64,000 nucleotides of DNA from Ruminococcaceae bacterium UBA2854 (GCA_002350765.1 DEFK01000017.1:62001-126000), one strand, 5' to 3'; numbered from the stretch's first letter, positions 9,142 through 18,600 are shown. Numbers and translations are program-made. The notes: a model not told the origin generated them from the sequence alone.

Positions 9142-9972
9142 ATGAATGTGTATAAAACTGACAACGGCGTAAAAATTGAGGGCGTTAAGGATTTAGACTT
9201 AGCCCAGACTCTCGACTGCGGCCAGAGCTTTCGCTGGGTTGAGAATAACGGCAGATTCAGCGGAGTGGCGTATAGAAAAAAGGTCGAAATTTATTTCGAG
9301 GACGATTGTCTATGTATCGACAATACGAGCGTCGAGGATTATGAAAATATATGGAAAAGCTATCTCGATTTAGAACTCGATTACGGAAAAATCCGCGAGG
9401 ATATTAAGAAACTCCATCCCGTTTTAGAGGAGGCGTGCGCCTACGCTCCAGGGATAAGGATTCTAAGGCAGGAGCCTTGGGAGGCGCTTTGCACCTTTAT
9501 TATCTCCCAGAACAACAATATAAAAAGGATAAAGGGAATTGTCGAGCGGCTGTGCGAAAGCTTCGGCGATAAAATCGACGATTACTATACTTTCCCGTCG
9601 GCTGAAAAGCTCGCCGAGCTTGCTCCCGAGGATTTAGCGCCGATACGCGCGGGCTTCCGCAATAAATACATAATCGACGCGGCTGTTAAGGTAAACAGCG
9701 GAGAAGTAGTTCTCGAAAAATGCCGAACTCTCGAATACGATGATGCGAGAGCGGAGCTTATGAAAATAAAAGGCGTAGGGGTAAAGGTCGCCGACTGTAC
9801 CCTGCTGTTCGGACTGCATAGGGTAGAGGCGTTCCCCGTTGACGTATGGATGAAAAGAGCGCTCGAAAAGCTCTTCCCCGATATGACGGAAAACGACTTC
9901 GGCGACTACGCGGGAATAGCCCAGCAGTATATTTTCCATTACAGCCGTATGCACCCTGAGATTTTTGATTAA
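9142..9972 (+). CDS. OGG-type 8-oxoguanine DNA glycosylase/AP lyase
   Basis: A 276-residue HhH-GPD DNA glycosylase with the OGG N-terminal domain (residues about 10-110, LAQTLDCGQSFRW). The catalytic pair of human OGG1, Lys249 and Asp268, is matched by Lys215 in GVGVKVADC and Asp234 in FPVDVW with the same spacing of 19. It should excise 8-oxoguanine from DNA and nick the strand by its lyase activity. The ATG is preceded by GGGAG. It stands alone and is divergent from the DUF6062-like gene. Confidence 0.93.
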   Translation: MNVYKTDNGVKIEGVKDLDLAQTLDCGQSFRWVENNGRFSGVAYRKKVEIYFEDDCLCIDNTSVEDYENIWKSYLDLELDYGKIREDIKKLHPVLEEACAYAPGIRILRQEPWEALCTFIISQNNNIKRIKGIVERLCESFGDKIDDYYTFPSAEKLAELAPEDLAPIRAGFRNKYIIDAAVKVNSGEVVLEKCRTLEYDDARAELMKIKGVGVKVADCTLLFGLHRVEAFPVDVWMKRALEKLFPDMTENDFGDYAGIAQQYIFHYSRMHPEIFD

Positions 9973-9977
9973 AAGTC

Positions 9978-10006
9978 TTGCAAAAAGCGCGGTTGTATAG
10001 TATTAT
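9978..10006 (+). promoter_or_regulatory. Promoter of the InlB-repeat protein gene
   Basis: TTGCAA and TATTAT are separated by 17 bp, 37 bp before the GTG start. The -35 overlaps the end of the glycosylase gene region. Confidence 0.6.
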
Positions 10007-10042
10007 AAAGATGTATAGACCTTTAAAAAAGGAGGAATCCTT

Positions 10043-11620
10043 GTGAAAACAAAATGCAGAAGAATTATGTCGATTTTTGTTGTTTCCTTATTGGTTTTAA
10101 CCTCGGTTTGTACGAGTTTTTCCGTATCGGCTGCCGTGGGCGACAGGATTACATATAAGTATGTTGTCGATTGTAATGACGAGATAAACACCTTCGAGGG
10201 TGAGATTACTTTCCCGAGCGCTCTCAGCGTTGATGAAGATTCTATCGTGCTCTACGACGATGACGAGGGCAACTTTGCCGTAAAGAACAACAAGATTCTT
10301 TTTAACGGTATACGTATCGGCGACGAGTACCAGCAGGAGCATTTCGATTTCTCGGGCGGAGTCGCGCTTATTACCGTTGATTTTATCGTTAACGGCGATT
10401 ATAATATGAGCGATATTAAGACGTCACTTACCGAGTTCTTCTCGACTGATGAAGCCGCTGCGGGAAATAACAAGCCCTTCGGCTACGAGAACACGGTTAA
10501 CGATGAGGTTATATCGAGCGGTTATGTGGATTTGGATAATCCGTCCGACAGCCACGCTAACCCGATAGTAACTTTTGTTGATGGCGATAACGTTACAACA
10601 GAGATCGTTGAGTATAATACCGCGGTATCTAAGCCCGCCGATCCCGTTAAGGACGGTTACGATTTTCTCGGCTGGTACTTAGTAAACAGCGAGTACAATT
10701 TTAGTAATCCCGTTACCGAGGATATTACCCTCGAGGCTAAATGGGAAGTAAAGAACCAGTTCTATAAGAAAAACACCGTATCCTTTAAGGATAATTTAAC
10801 GCTTAACTTCCTCGCGACGCTTAAAGACGACGATGTGGATGGCGCGTATGTAGTATTCAGCTATAATCATTACGGCGAGGCTGCAACGAATACGGTTTAT
10901 GCTAACAGTAATGATAAAAACGGCATTTATTACCGATTCCGCTGTGTGCTGACCGCTTCGGAAATGGCAATTAACGTTACGGCTAAGTTGTATCTTAAAA
11001 ATTCCCAGGAGCCTATCGATACATTTACCAGAAGTATCCGCGATTATTGTATAGCGGGCTTCGCGAACAATAACGTCAGCGCTACTGAAAAAGCTTTATA
11101 CAGAGCTACGCTTAACTACGGCGGATATACCCAGGATAATTTCGGTTATAATACCGACCTTTACGCTTACGAGGATTATCAGGACAGTATGGATAACGTC
11201 ACCGTAACAAGCGCGATAACGAATAACATCCCGAAAGGTCAGACAAGCCTGGGATTAAAATATATCGGCGCGTCTGTATTCTTCAGAAACGCTCCGTATG
11301 TACGCTATTACTTCGATATCGAAGACGGCAAAAATATAACCGACTATACGTTCACTATAGACGGCGAAACTAAGGTTATAGGTCATAACAGCAACGGTTA
11401 TTATATTGAAGCTGATCCCGCTTTAGCGTATAAGCTGGACGACGCGCAGACGGTTGTTGTTAAAAAAGGAGCGGTAGAAGCGTTCCGCTTTAATTACAGC
11501 GTAATAAAATGGACTGAGGCGACGGCTGTAAACCAGAGTAATCCGAAAGAGCAGCTTGCGTCTAAGGCTATGTATAATTATCATTTGGCGGCTAAAGCTT
11601 ATGTCGCTTCAAATTCATAA
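10043..11620 (+). CDS. Secreted protein with InlB-type B-repeat
   Basis: A 525-residue exported protein of unknown function. The GTG start follows AAGGAGGA. A signal peptide spans residues 1 to about 30 (core IFVVSLLVLTSVCTSFSVSA). Residues about 35-165 form a beta-rich domain that could have a cohesin-like fold (weak guess). Residues about 175-235 form one Listeria-Bacteroides B-repeat (YDFLGWYLVN and ITLEAKW). The last 290 residues are beta-rich and unrecognised. No LPXTG motif or dockerin is present. A 39-codon ORF follows after 12 nt, the same arrangement as at 32.5 kb. Confidence 0.8.
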   Translation: MKTKCRRIMSIFVVSLLVLTSVCTSFSVSAAVGDRITYKYVVDCNDEINTFEGEITFPSALSVDEDSIVLYDDDEGNFAVKNNKILFNGIRIGDEYQQEHFDFSGGVALITVDFIVNGDYNMSDIKTSLTEFFSTDEAAAGNNKPFGYENTVNDEVISSGYVDLDNPSDSHANPIVTFVDGDNVTTEIVEYNTAVSKPADPVKDGYDFLGWYLVNSEYNFSNPVTEDITLEAKWEVKNQFYKKNTVSFKDNLTLNFLATLKDDDVDGAYVVFSYNHYGEAATNTVYANSNDKNGIYYRFRCVLTASEMAINVTAKLYLKNSQEPIDTFTRSIRDYCIAGFANNNVSATEKALYRATLNYGGYTQDNFGYNTDLYAYEDYQDSMDNVTVTSAITNNIPKGQTSLGLKYIGASVFFRNAPYVRYYFDIEDGKNITDYTFTIDGETKVIGHNSNGYYIEADPALAYKLDDAQTVVVKKGAVEAFRFNYSVIKWTEATAVNQSNPKEQLASKAMYNYHLAAKAYVASNS

Positions 11621-11632
11621 GGAGGTATAGAT

Positions 11633-11752
11633 ATGGATAAGAAAAAATACGAAGCAGCGGAAATTGAAGTTGTAAAATATGACAAGACAGATGTTATGAC
11701 ACAGACAGCTCCGCAGCCAACACGTGAACCTGACGAAGGAAGCATAAACTAA
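11633..11752 (+). CDS. Small ORF (39 aa), KKY-IEV-DV-T family, copy 1
   Basis: A short ORF begins 12 nt after the stop of the secreted protein gene, with AAGGAGGT as a very strong ribosome binding site. Its N-terminal half KKYEAAEIEVVKYDKTDVMT matches the small ORF at 32535 at most positions; the acidic C-terminal half differs. It has no signal peptide, membrane helix or cysteine. The junction (TAAGGAGGTATAGATATG) is nearly identical to that at 32.5 kb, which argues that this is a real gene inherited with its upstream partner. Function unknown; a small secreted-protein companion or a peptide precursor are possibilities. Confidence 0.8.
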   Translation: MDKKKYEAAEIEVVKYDKTDVMTQTAPQPTREPDEGSIN

Positions 11753-11758
11753 TATAAA

Positions 11759-11789
11759 AACGGCACAAAGTCATTGACCTTGTGCCGTT
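11759..11789. terminator. Bidirectional terminator
   Basis: AACGGCACAA and TTGTGCCGTT form a 10-bp stem. The T-rich flank is better on the minus strand, so it ends the fumarase unit and probably also the small ORF mRNA. Confidence 0.8.
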
Positions 11790-11801
11790 AACTTTTACCT
11801 T

Positions 11802-12323
11802 TTAACTGTATACGTCGTTGCCCTTGCTGTCTATCGCGACTACACAGGGGAAGTCCTCGACATAATATCTTCTTACCGATTCCGTGCCCAAATCCTCGTA
11901 GCATATGGGCTCGGTCTTTTTTATGCTCTTGGCTATAAGCGCCGCCGCTCCGCCGATTGCCGCGAAGTATACGGCGTTGTTGCGGACTATCGCCGCCTTA
12001 ACCTCGTCGTTTCGTCTGCCTTTTCCGACCATACCCTTCAGCCCCATATCAAGGAGCTTGGGAGCGTATTTATCCATTCGGTAACTTGAGGTCGGGCCCG
12101 CCGGGCCGACAGCGTATCCGGGTTTAGCGGGAGCGGGGCCTACGTAGTAAATAGTTTCGCCCTCAATATCCACGGGGAGCTTTTCTCCTTTTTCCGCTAA
12201 CTCAAAGAGCCGTTTATGAGCCGCGTCGCGACCTGTTATCATCGTGCCCGTAAGCAGAACGCTTTCGCCCGCTTTAAGGTCTTTAATGTCCTCATCCCGC
12301 AGGGGCAGTGTTAATCTTTTCAT
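11802..12323 (-). CDS. Class I fumarate hydratase, beta (C-terminal) subunit
   Basis: The 173-residue beta subunit of the Fe-S dependent two-subunit fumarase/tartrate dehydratase family, interconverting fumarate and malate. The family block TSSYRMDKYAPKLLDMGLKG and the GMVGKGRR motif are present, and the length is normal. It lies 10 bp after the alpha subunit on the same strand and the two form one operon. L-tartrate dehydratase is the main alternative, since the two activities are not separated by these motifs. Oxygen-labile fumarases of this type fit an anaerobe. Confidence 0.92.
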   Translation of the reverse strand: MKRLTLPLRDEDIKDLKAGESVLLTGTMITGRDAAHKRLFELAEKGEKLPVDIEGETIYYVGPAPAKPGYAVGPAGPTSSYRMDKYAPKLLDMGLKGMVGKGRRNDEVKAAIVRNNAVYFAAIGGAAALIAKSIKKTEPICYEDLGTESVRRYYVEDFPCVVAIDSKGNDVYS

Positions 12324-12333
12324 TTTTATCCCC

Positions 12334-13182
12334 CTATATTTCCGTAGTTTTATGTCTTGCGGCGTGACAGCAGATATTTACCGCCACGGGCATTCCCGCG
12401 ATATGAGTCGGCGAGGTTTCGATATTTACGCCGAGCGCGCAGGTTTTACCGCCCAGTCCCGCGGGGCCGAAGCCCATTTTATTTATTTCCGCTAAAAGCT
12501 CATCCTCAAGCTCAGCGTAACGCTCGTCGGGATTTTTTGTGTCGATACTTCTGAACGTCGCTTTCTTGGCGAGCTGAGCCGCGCGTTCGAACGTACCGCC
12601 TATTCCTACTCCGACAACAATCGGGGGACAGGGGTTGGGACCTGCCGAGAGCACGGTGTCGAGTATAAACTGCTTTACGCCCTCAACCCCGTAGGACGGG
12701 GTAAGCATTTTTATCGCGGACATATTCTCGCTGCCGAAGCCCTTACCGCCTGCGGTGAGCTTTATCTTATCGCCCGAAACTATTTTTGTGTGGATAATCG
12801 CGGGTGTGTTGTCCTTAGTGTTTATTCTGTCGAAAACGGGGTCGTCTACAACGCTTTTTCTAAGGTAGCCGTCCTCATACGCGAGCCTTACGCCTTGCTG
12901 AACGGCTTCCTCGAAATCTCCGTCAACAACGACCTTGTCGCCGTACTCGACAAACAGCACCGCCATACCCGTATCCTGACACATCGGGATTTCCTCCTTG
13001 GCGGCGATTCTATCATTCTCGATAATCTGGGAAAGCACGCTTTTAGCGGTGTCGCTATCCTCATTATCGCGCGCCCTTTCTAGAGCGGACAGTATATCGT
13101 TTCCAATAAAATAATTGCAGTCCATAAACAGCTTTTTAACCGCGGCTGTTATATCTTCGGACTTAATAATTCTCGCTTCCAT
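12334..13182 (-). CDS. Class I fumarate hydratase, alpha (Fe-S) subunit
   Basis: The 282-residue alpha subunit that carries the 4Fe-4S cluster. The three expected cysteines are in [24 protein letters not shown] and [11 protein letters not shown]. The ATG is preceded by AAAGGAGC. It is followed directly by the beta subunit gene. Together they hydrate fumarate in the incomplete TCA branch of fermenting Clostridia. Confidence 0.93.
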   Translation of the reverse strand: MEARIIKSEDITAAVKKLFMDCNYFIGNDILSALERARDNEDSDTAKSVLSQIIENDRIAAKEEIPMCQDTGMAVLFVEYGDKVVVDGDFEEAVQQGVRLAYEDGYLRKSVVDDPVFDRINTKDNTPAIIHTKIVSGDKIKLTAGGKGFGSENMSAIKMLTPSYGVEGVKQFILDTVLSAGPNPCPPIVVGVGIGGTFERAAQLAKKATFRSIDTKNPDERYAELEDELLAEINKMGFGPAGLGGKTCALGVNIETSPTHIAGMPVAVNICCHAARHKTTEI

Positions 13183-13377
13183 ATTCTGCTCCTTTAAAAA
13201 TATCAGAATTATTATAAAACATTTTAGCTTTTAAATCAATAAGTCTTTAAAAAGATTGGAAAATATGGTATATTAATCATATATAATTAAAGAATTCAAC
13301 ATATAGTTTTCACAATAGTCTGTGATAATACAAAATATAAGTAAAAAAATGAGGATACATAGAAAAGGAGAATATAT

Positions 13378-14055
13378 ATGAGCAAATTATTAGTAGTAGA
13401 CGACGAGGTAAGAATCCGCGAGCTTATTAGAAAGTACGCCGAATTCGAAGGCCATACCGTTGAAGAAGCGGGAGACGGTATGCAGGCTATAGAGGTGTGC
13501 CGTAAGAATAAATACGACCTTATTATTATGGACGTTATGATGCCCGAGCTCGACGGCTTCTCAGCGTGCAGGGAAATAAGAAAATTCTCCGACACTCCCG
13601 TTATTATGCTCTCCGCGAGAGGCGAGGAATACGATAAAATCCACGGCTTCGAGCTCGGCTCGGACGACTATGTGGTTAAGCCGTTCTCTCCTAAGGAGCT
13701 TATGATGAGAGTAAACGCCGTTTTAAAACGCTCCGAGGGTAAATCCGCGGAAAGCGAAAAGGACGTATTTACCTACGAGGGATTGACGGTTGATTTCTCC
13801 GCGCGTATTGTTACTATCGACGGCAAGCGCGCCGAAATGACTCCCAAGGAGTACGAGCTGTTCTTCTATATGGTTAAGAATAAAGGGCTCGCGCTTACGA
13901 GAGAAAAGCTTATCTCCGAAGTCTGGGGATATGATTTCTTCGGCGACGAAAGAACGCTCGATACCCATATTAAACTGCTTAGAAAATCGCTCGGCGAATA
14001 CAGCAGATGTATAGTAACGCTTCGAGGGGTAGGTTATCGTTTTGAGACGAACTGA
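13378..14055 (+). CDS. OmpR/PhoB-type response regulator
   Basis: A 225-residue regulator with a receiver domain (acidic pair DDE at residues 8-10, phospho-Asp52 in IIMDVMMPELDG, Lys in DDYVVKPFSPKEL) and a winged-helix DNA-binding domain (residues about 130-223, ending ERTLDTHIKLLRKSLG and RGVGYRFE). The ATG follows AAAGGAG. It overlaps the kinase gene by 14 bp, so the two are cotranscribed and translationally coupled. The target genes are unknown. Confidence 0.95.
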   Translation: MSKLLVVDDEVRIRELIRKYAEFEGHTVEEAGDGMQAIEVCRKNKYDLIIMDVMMPELDGFSACREIRKFSDTPVIMLSARGEEYDKIHGFELGSDDYVVKPFSPKELMMRVNAVLKRSEGKSAESEKDVFTYEGLTVDFSARIVTIDGKRAEMTPKEYELFFYMVKNKGLALTREKLISEVWGYDFFGDERTLDTHIKLLRKSLGEYSRCIVTLRGVGYRFETN

Positions 14056-15553
14056 TACGCTTTCGCGCTGGCGAAGTTTACCGTTGAGGTATAAGCTAAG
14101 TATTTACTTTATTGCTTTCTCGGCGGCTATGCTCGTGTTCTTATGGGTGTTCCAGATAGCGTTTCTCGATACCTGCTATACGCTTATAAGACGGGCTCAG
14201 GTTCAAGGCTGCGCCTCGCATATTACGACAAAACTGCAAAACGGCGGAAACGTTACCTCGGAGATTAACAGCTTTTCGCGCGAAAACGAGATGAGCGTTT
14301 TTGTATACGATACAAGCGACGAGATAATGACGAAGGAGTACGGAAGCGAGTTTAACAACCCGCTCGGCTTGCGCGATATTAATATGCACAACGTCTACGC
14401 CTTCTACAGACTCGCCGTGAACAGCGGCGGAAAATATATAAGCACCTCCGAGGACGATAACGAAGAAGTCGATTTTTCGGAAATCGAGAATTATAATTCT
14501 TCCTCGGATGAAATCGACGACCCGGGCGTAATAAACGGAGGACACCTCCGCGCCCAGAATCTTATTTACGCCGAAATAGTAAACCTCGGTAATGATAACG
14601 AGAGGTTTGTTCTCGTAACGGCTATGGTAACGCCTGTGGACGCGGTTATAAATACAATCCGTGTTCAGCTTATAGTGGTAAGCGTAGTGTTTATTCTCTT
14701 CGCGATTATACTCGCGTTTTTGGTTTCGAGAAGGCTTTCACGTCCGCTCGTAGAGATAAATACAACTATTAAAGAGCTTGCCCGCAGAAATTATAACGTG
14801 GAGTTCAACAGCCGTGGATACCTCGAGGTAAACGAGCTGAGCGATACGCTTAATATTACGCGCCGTGAGCTCCAGCGTACGGATAATCTCCGCCAGGAGC
14901 TTATCGCGAATATCTCCCACGACCTTAGAACGCCGCTTACGATGATTACGGGCTACGGCGAGGTTATGCGGGATTTACCTGGGGAGAATACCCCCGAGAA
15001 TGTCCAGGTTATTATCGACGAGGCTAACCGCCTTACGAATCTCGTTAACGATATGCTCGATTTATCCAAGCTCCAGTCGGGAGCGATTGAGCTCGAGCCC
15101 GAGCAGTTCAGCTTAACGGAGGAGATAAACGATATTTTCCGCAGATATACGAAGCTCCGCGAGCAGGAGGGCTATAATATAAGCTTTAAGTACGATACGA
15201 ATGTTTATGTTAACGCCGACAGAATTAAGCTCGGTCAGGTTATTTATAACTTTATCAATAACGCGATTAACCACAGCGGCGAGGATAAAACGGTTATTGT
15301 TACGCAGAAGGTACACGATAAACGCGTCCGCGTCGAGGTTGAGGACCACGGCGAGGGTATACCCGAGGATAAGCTCGAGTATATCTGGGACAGATATTAT
15401 AAGGTCGATAAGGAGCATAAACGCGGAGTTATCGGCACGGGACTCGGACTTTCAATCGTTAAAAATATACTCGATCTCCACGGCGCCCGCTACGGAGTTA
15501 AGAGTAAGCTTAACCAGGGTTCGACATTCTGGTTTGAGCTTGAGATAATATAA
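14042..15553 (+). CDS. Membrane sensor histidine kinase
   Basis: A 503-residue HisKA-type kinase, partner of the preceding regulator. It has a TM helix at about 19-41, an extracytoplasmic sensor of about 160 residues with an acidic stretch, a second TM at about 203-225, HAMP, a dimerisation domain with phospho-His293 (NISHDLRTPLTM) and a HATPase domain (DHGEGIPEDKL, GTGLGLSIVK). The start is TTG at 14042 inside the regulator gene; a weak GGGGTAGG lies upstream. The signal is unknown. Confidence 0.93.
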   Translation: MRRTDTLSRWRSLPLRYKLSIYFIAFSAAMLVFLWVFQIAFLDTCYTLIRRAQVQGCASHITTKLQNGGNVTSEINSFSRENEMSVFVYDTSDEIMTKEYGSEFNNPLGLRDINMHNVYAFYRLAVNSGGKYISTSEDDNEEVDFSEIENYNSSSDEIDDPGVINGGHLRAQNLIYAEIVNLGNDNERFVLVTAMVTPVDAVINTIRVQLIVVSVVFILFAIILAFLVSRRLSRPLVEINTTIKELARRNYNVEFNSRGYLEVNELSDTLNITRRELQRTDNLRQELIANISHDLRTPLTMITGYGEVMRDLPGENTPENVQVIIDEANRLTNLVNDMLDLSKLQSGAIELEPEQFSLTEEINDIFRRYTKLREQEGYNISFKYDTNVYVNADRIKLGQVIYNFINNAINHSGEDKTVIVTQKVHDKRVRVEVEDHGEGIPEDKLEYIWDRYYKVDKEHKRGVIGTGLGLSIVKNILDLHGARYGVKSKLNQGSTFWFELEII

Positions 15554-15562
15554 AAAAACAAG

Positions 15563-15598
15563 CATCAGGTGACGGTATTTTTCACCTGATGTTTTTTT
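15563..15598 (+). terminator. Terminator of the two-component operon
   Basis: CATCAGGTGA and TCACCTGATG form a 10-bp stem, followed by seven T. Confidence 0.92.
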
Positions 15599-15599
15599 A

Positions 15600-15775
15600 C
15601 TTTATAGGAAACTGCTCTGTAACGCTGCGAAACAATAAAATTTTTCGCAGGGTAATTGATAATTGCAATAGCATAAACTCCTATAAAGCAAAAAAAGTTT
15701 ATATTCTCCGCTCAGTTTGCTGCTGCGCAGCAACGAGCGATGAGTAGCGAAATGCGCGCAAAGCGCGCCTTTCTT
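15600..15775. repeat. Structured non-coding region with nested inverted repeats
   Basis: No ORF is seen in this gap. An outer pair CTTTATAGGA / TCCTATAAAG (about 15600-15690) encloses a hairpin CTGCGAAA / TTTCGCAG. Next come a near-palindrome around TGCTGCGCAGCA and a hairpin GAAA-t-GCGCGC-aaa-GCGCGC-c-TTTC. The layout resembles a small palindromic repeat family or MITE relic, but no second copy is in the window. Confidence 0.5.
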
Positions 15776-15899
15776 GTCCGAAACGAAACATATGACGATA
15801 TTTTAAATTCTAAAAAAGAATAAAGCGCTTTTGGAATTATGCTATTATAGTGTAAATTATACGGTTGAATTGTTCAATCGAAAGACAGGTGTGATTATA

Positions 15900-16652
15900 T
15901 TGCCGAAACAAACAAACGAAGCTAAAAAAACAACCAAGTTAGGCGAGCAGTTTATAATAGGGCTCAACGACGTTGAACAGTCTATGGGAGCATGGTATAC
16001 CATATTCGCGCAGAGAATAGTGCCGTTTTTGCTCTATATAATACCCGTTAATGTAATTATCGGGCGCGTCAACAGATTCATATACCGCTACTATCCGAAC
16101 CCCGAGCTTCTCGGAACGATTTTATTGCTTGCGTGGATAGTTGTTATGGTCGCGTTTTTGACGGTGTTGATTCTATCGCCGAAAGCGGGTACGGTAATTG
16201 AGTATATATTCGGATTCGCGTATCTTTATCTGGCGTTTCGTTATCATATCCACAACAACGTGCTCGGCTATACCGTGTTATTCGCCGTGATAACATTCCT
16301 TGTGGTTAAGACCGTTTTTCTCGGCTTTAAGATTTTCGGAATGCTTTCCTTCGCGGGCGATAAGAAGAATAATATCGAAAGAGACGAGAGCGGCCGCGTA
16401 GTACAGGCGACTAGCGAGAAAGTATTCTTTACCAGCGAGAATGAAACGGAAGGCGTTGACGCAAGCGCGCGCGCCGCGGAGAACAGCGAGTTTGTGTTCG
16501 AAAGCGTCGGCGGCGACAGCGAAGAAAACAGCGCTTCCGCTGTAAGGAGCGAGGACGACGGTTACTTTTTCGGAACAGATTATAATACCGACGAAGATGA
16601 GGCGAGAGAAAAAGCCGTACAAGAATCGAACGACGACTTTTTCTTCGGATAA
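15900..16652 (+). CDS. Membrane protein with acidic C-terminal tail, unknown function
   Basis: A 250-residue protein. I start it at TTG 15900 (PKQTNEAKKTTKL follows), 10 nt after AGGTG; the frame is open further upstream but lacks a good site. Three to four membrane helices lie in residues about 35-165, followed by a cytoplasmic or external acidic tail. The tail ends with two similar motifs, DDGYFFG and NDDFFFG, which look like short docking peptides. I do not recognise the family. A terminator follows at once, so it is a single-gene unit. Confidence 0.65.
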   Translation: MPKQTNEAKKTTKLGEQFIIGLNDVEQSMGAWYTIFAQRIVPFLLYIIPVNVIIGRVNRFIYRYYPNPELLGTILLLAWIVVMVAFLTVLILSPKAGTVIEYIFGFAYLYLAFRYHIHNNVLGYTVLFAVITFLVVKTVFLGFKIFGMLSFAGDKKNNIERDESGRVVQATSEKVFFTSENETEGVDASARAAENSEFVFESVGGDSEENSASAVRSEDDGYFFGTDYNTDEDEAREKAVQESNDDFFFG

Positions 16653-16713
16653 TAAATTAATAGAGCGGCTGAACCTCGTAAAGAGAAAGGCTAATTATAT
16701 ACGTTATAATAAT

Positions 16714-16750
16714 TCAGAGGCTGACCTTTTTCGGTCAGCCTCTGATTTTT
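16714..16750 (+). terminator. Terminator
   Basis: A 13-bp stem TCAGAGGCTGACC / GGTCAGCCTCTGA is followed by TTTTT. Confidence 0.92.
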
Positions 16751-16814
16751 ACTTATATTAAACTACTTTATTTCGACCACGCCGTTTCCAATGGCGTGAT
16801 TAAAGCGATTCCCG

Positions 16815-18515
16815 CTACATTACGGATTTAAGATATTCTAAAATCTCCGCTTCGGTTGCCATAGCCATAACCTTTTCGGCAACGGCATCGGCTTCCTCCT
16901 TAGTCCATTTGGCGATGTTCTTTCTTACCTTTAGGACTGACGGAGCGGATACGCTGAACTCGCTTAATCCGAACGAAATAAGAAGCGGAATCATCATCGG
17001 ATTAGCCGCGGCTTCTCCGCACATTCCAACGGGAATACCCGCTTCGTTACCGCATTCGATAATGCGCTTTATCATCATAAGCACGCTGGGCTGGAACGGC
17101 GAATAGAGGTAAGCTACGTCGCTGTTGCCTCGGTCAGCCGCCATCGTATAGCCTGTTAAATCGTTTGTGCCAATGCTGAAGAAATCGGCTTCCTTAGCGA
17201 GCAGATGAGCGATAACGCCCGACGCCGCTGTTTCGGTCATAACGCCGACCTTGATATTCTCGTCGAATTCAATATTAGAAGCTCGTAAATCGGACTTGGC
17301 TTCCTCTACGAGCGCCTTGCCCTCTCTAAGCTCCTCAACCGCCGTGATAAGCGGGAACATAATTCTTATGTCGCCGAACGCGCTTGCTCTTAAAATCGCC
17401 TTGATCTGGGATTTGAACATATCGCGGTTTTTAAGGCAGTAGCGGATAGCCCTGAATCCCATAAACGGATTTTCCTCCTTCTCGAGTCCGAGATAGGGGA
17501 TTTCTTTATCGCCGCCGATATCGAGCGTTCTTATAATTAAGCCCTTGCCTTTAAGAACGATAGCCGCCTGCTTATAAGCCTCGAACTGCTCGTCCTCGGT
17601 GGGGAGAGAGTTTCTGTCCATAAACAGGAACTCGGTTCTGAACAGACCTACGCCCTCGCCGTCGGCTTCCATAGCCTTAGCGGCGTCCTTCGGAGTTCCG
17701 ATATTACAGAAAAGCTCGTACTCGTCGCCGCTGGCGGATAATGTCCTTTTGCCGCGGTAATTTTCGAGCTCTCTCTTTTCTCTAAGGAACGCGTCGCGCT
17801 TAGCGGTGTATTCAGTAATCTGCGCTTCGCTCGGAGCGGTAATAACGTCGCCCGCGCTTCCGTCTACGATAACCTGCTCGCCCGAGGAGATCAACGAAGC
17901 GGCGTTCTCTACGCTTAATACGGCGGGGATCTCGAGCGCTCTCGCTAAAATAGCGGAGTGCGAGGTCTGGCTGCCTGTTTCGGTAATAATACCCGTGATA
18001 TTATCCTTATTAATACCCGCTGTCATCGACGGGGTTACTTCCTTCGCCACAATTACTGTGCCCGCGGGAGCCTCGCTTATTTTTACGGTCTTAACGCCTA
18101 AAAGTATGCTTAAAATAGCGGTCTTAATATCCTTAACGTCAGCGGCGCGCTGTGCGGTAACTTCGTCGCCTGTTGACGAGAATGCCTCGATAAACATATC
18201 GCAAACCTGCTCCAGCGCTGCTTCGGCGCATTGACCTGCCGTAATCTGGGCTTCCATAGAGCCTACCATACCTGGGTCTTTCATCATATAAATATGGCCC
18301 ATAAGGATTTCGGCTTCTTTTTCGCCCGCGGATTTCTTAACCGCCTCCGCCTGCTCCATTGTTTCGTCACAGAAAGCGTCTACCGCGTCCCTGAAACGTT
18401 TAAGCTCGGCGTCGGTATCCGATACCGTTTTTGGAGTGTACTCGAGGGAGTTGTCCTCGATTATCATAACTTTACCGATTCCGATACCCTCGGAAGCGCC
18501 TATACCCTTTAACAT
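16815..18515 (-). CDS. ptsI: PTS enzyme I (PEP-protein phosphotransferase)
   Basis: The 566-residue general PTS enzyme that moves phosphate from PEP to HPr. His186 in GSQTSHSAILAR is the phosphorylated residue; the PEP-binding barrel has GVGLFRTEFLF and the late block CGEAA. The ATG at 18515 follows AAAGGATGTGA; an upstream in-frame ATG at 18545 has no site and would start in the repeat. It is the last gene of the fructose PTS unit, 121 bp behind ptsH, and the gap holds two hairpins that may lower its expression relative to ptsH. Confidence 0.96.
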   Translation of the reverse strand: MLKGIGASEGIGIGKVMIIEDNSLEYTPKTVSDTDAELKRFRDAVDAFCDETMEQAEAVKKSAGEKEAEILMGHIYMMKDPGMVGSMEAQITAGQCAEAALEQVCDMFIEAFSSTGDEVTAQRAADVKDIKTAILSILLGVKTVKISEAPAGTVIVAKEVTPSMTAGINKDNITGIITETGSQTSHSAILARALEIPAVLSVENAASLISSGEQVIVDGSAGDVITAPSEAQITEYTAKRDAFLREKRELENYRGKRTLSASGDEYELFCNIGTPKDAAKAMEADGEGVGLFRTEFLFMDRNSLPTEDEQFEAYKQAAIVLKGKGLIIRTLDIGGDKEIPYLGLEKEENPFMGFRAIRYCLKNRDMFKSQIKAILRASAFGDIRIMFPLITAVEELREGKALVEEAKSDLRASNIEFDENIKVGVMTETAASGVIAHLLAKEADFFSIGTNDLTGYTMAADRGNSDVAYLYSPFQPSVLMMIKRIIECGNEAGIPVGMCGEAAANPMMIPLLISFGLSEFSVSAPSVLKVRKNIAKWTKEEADAVAEKVMAMATEAEILEYLKSVM

Positions 18516-18537
18516 ATAATCACATCCTTTGTTTATA

Positions 18538-18599
18538 AGTAGCAAGTGGTAAGTGGTAAGTGATAAGCAACTTGCTACTTACCACTTATCACTTACCAC
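18538..18599. repeat. Inverted heptamer arrays between ptsH and ptsI
   Basis: The left arm is AGTAGCA, AGTGGTA, AGTGGTA, AGTGATA (18538-18565). The right arm is ACTTGCT, ACTTACC, ACTTATC, ACTTACC (18570-18597). Both are in strict 7-bp phase and are reverse complements of the same heptamer set. They can form a long imperfect hairpin in the mRNA just upstream of the ptsI ribosome binding site. Confidence 0.85.
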
Positions 18600-18600
18600 G

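Noticed and set aside
10043..11620. Dockerin or cohesin assignment for the secreted protein, pointing to an amylosome
   Set aside because: No calcium-binding dockerin repeats are seen in any secreted protein here, and the cohesin-like fold is only a weak guess.
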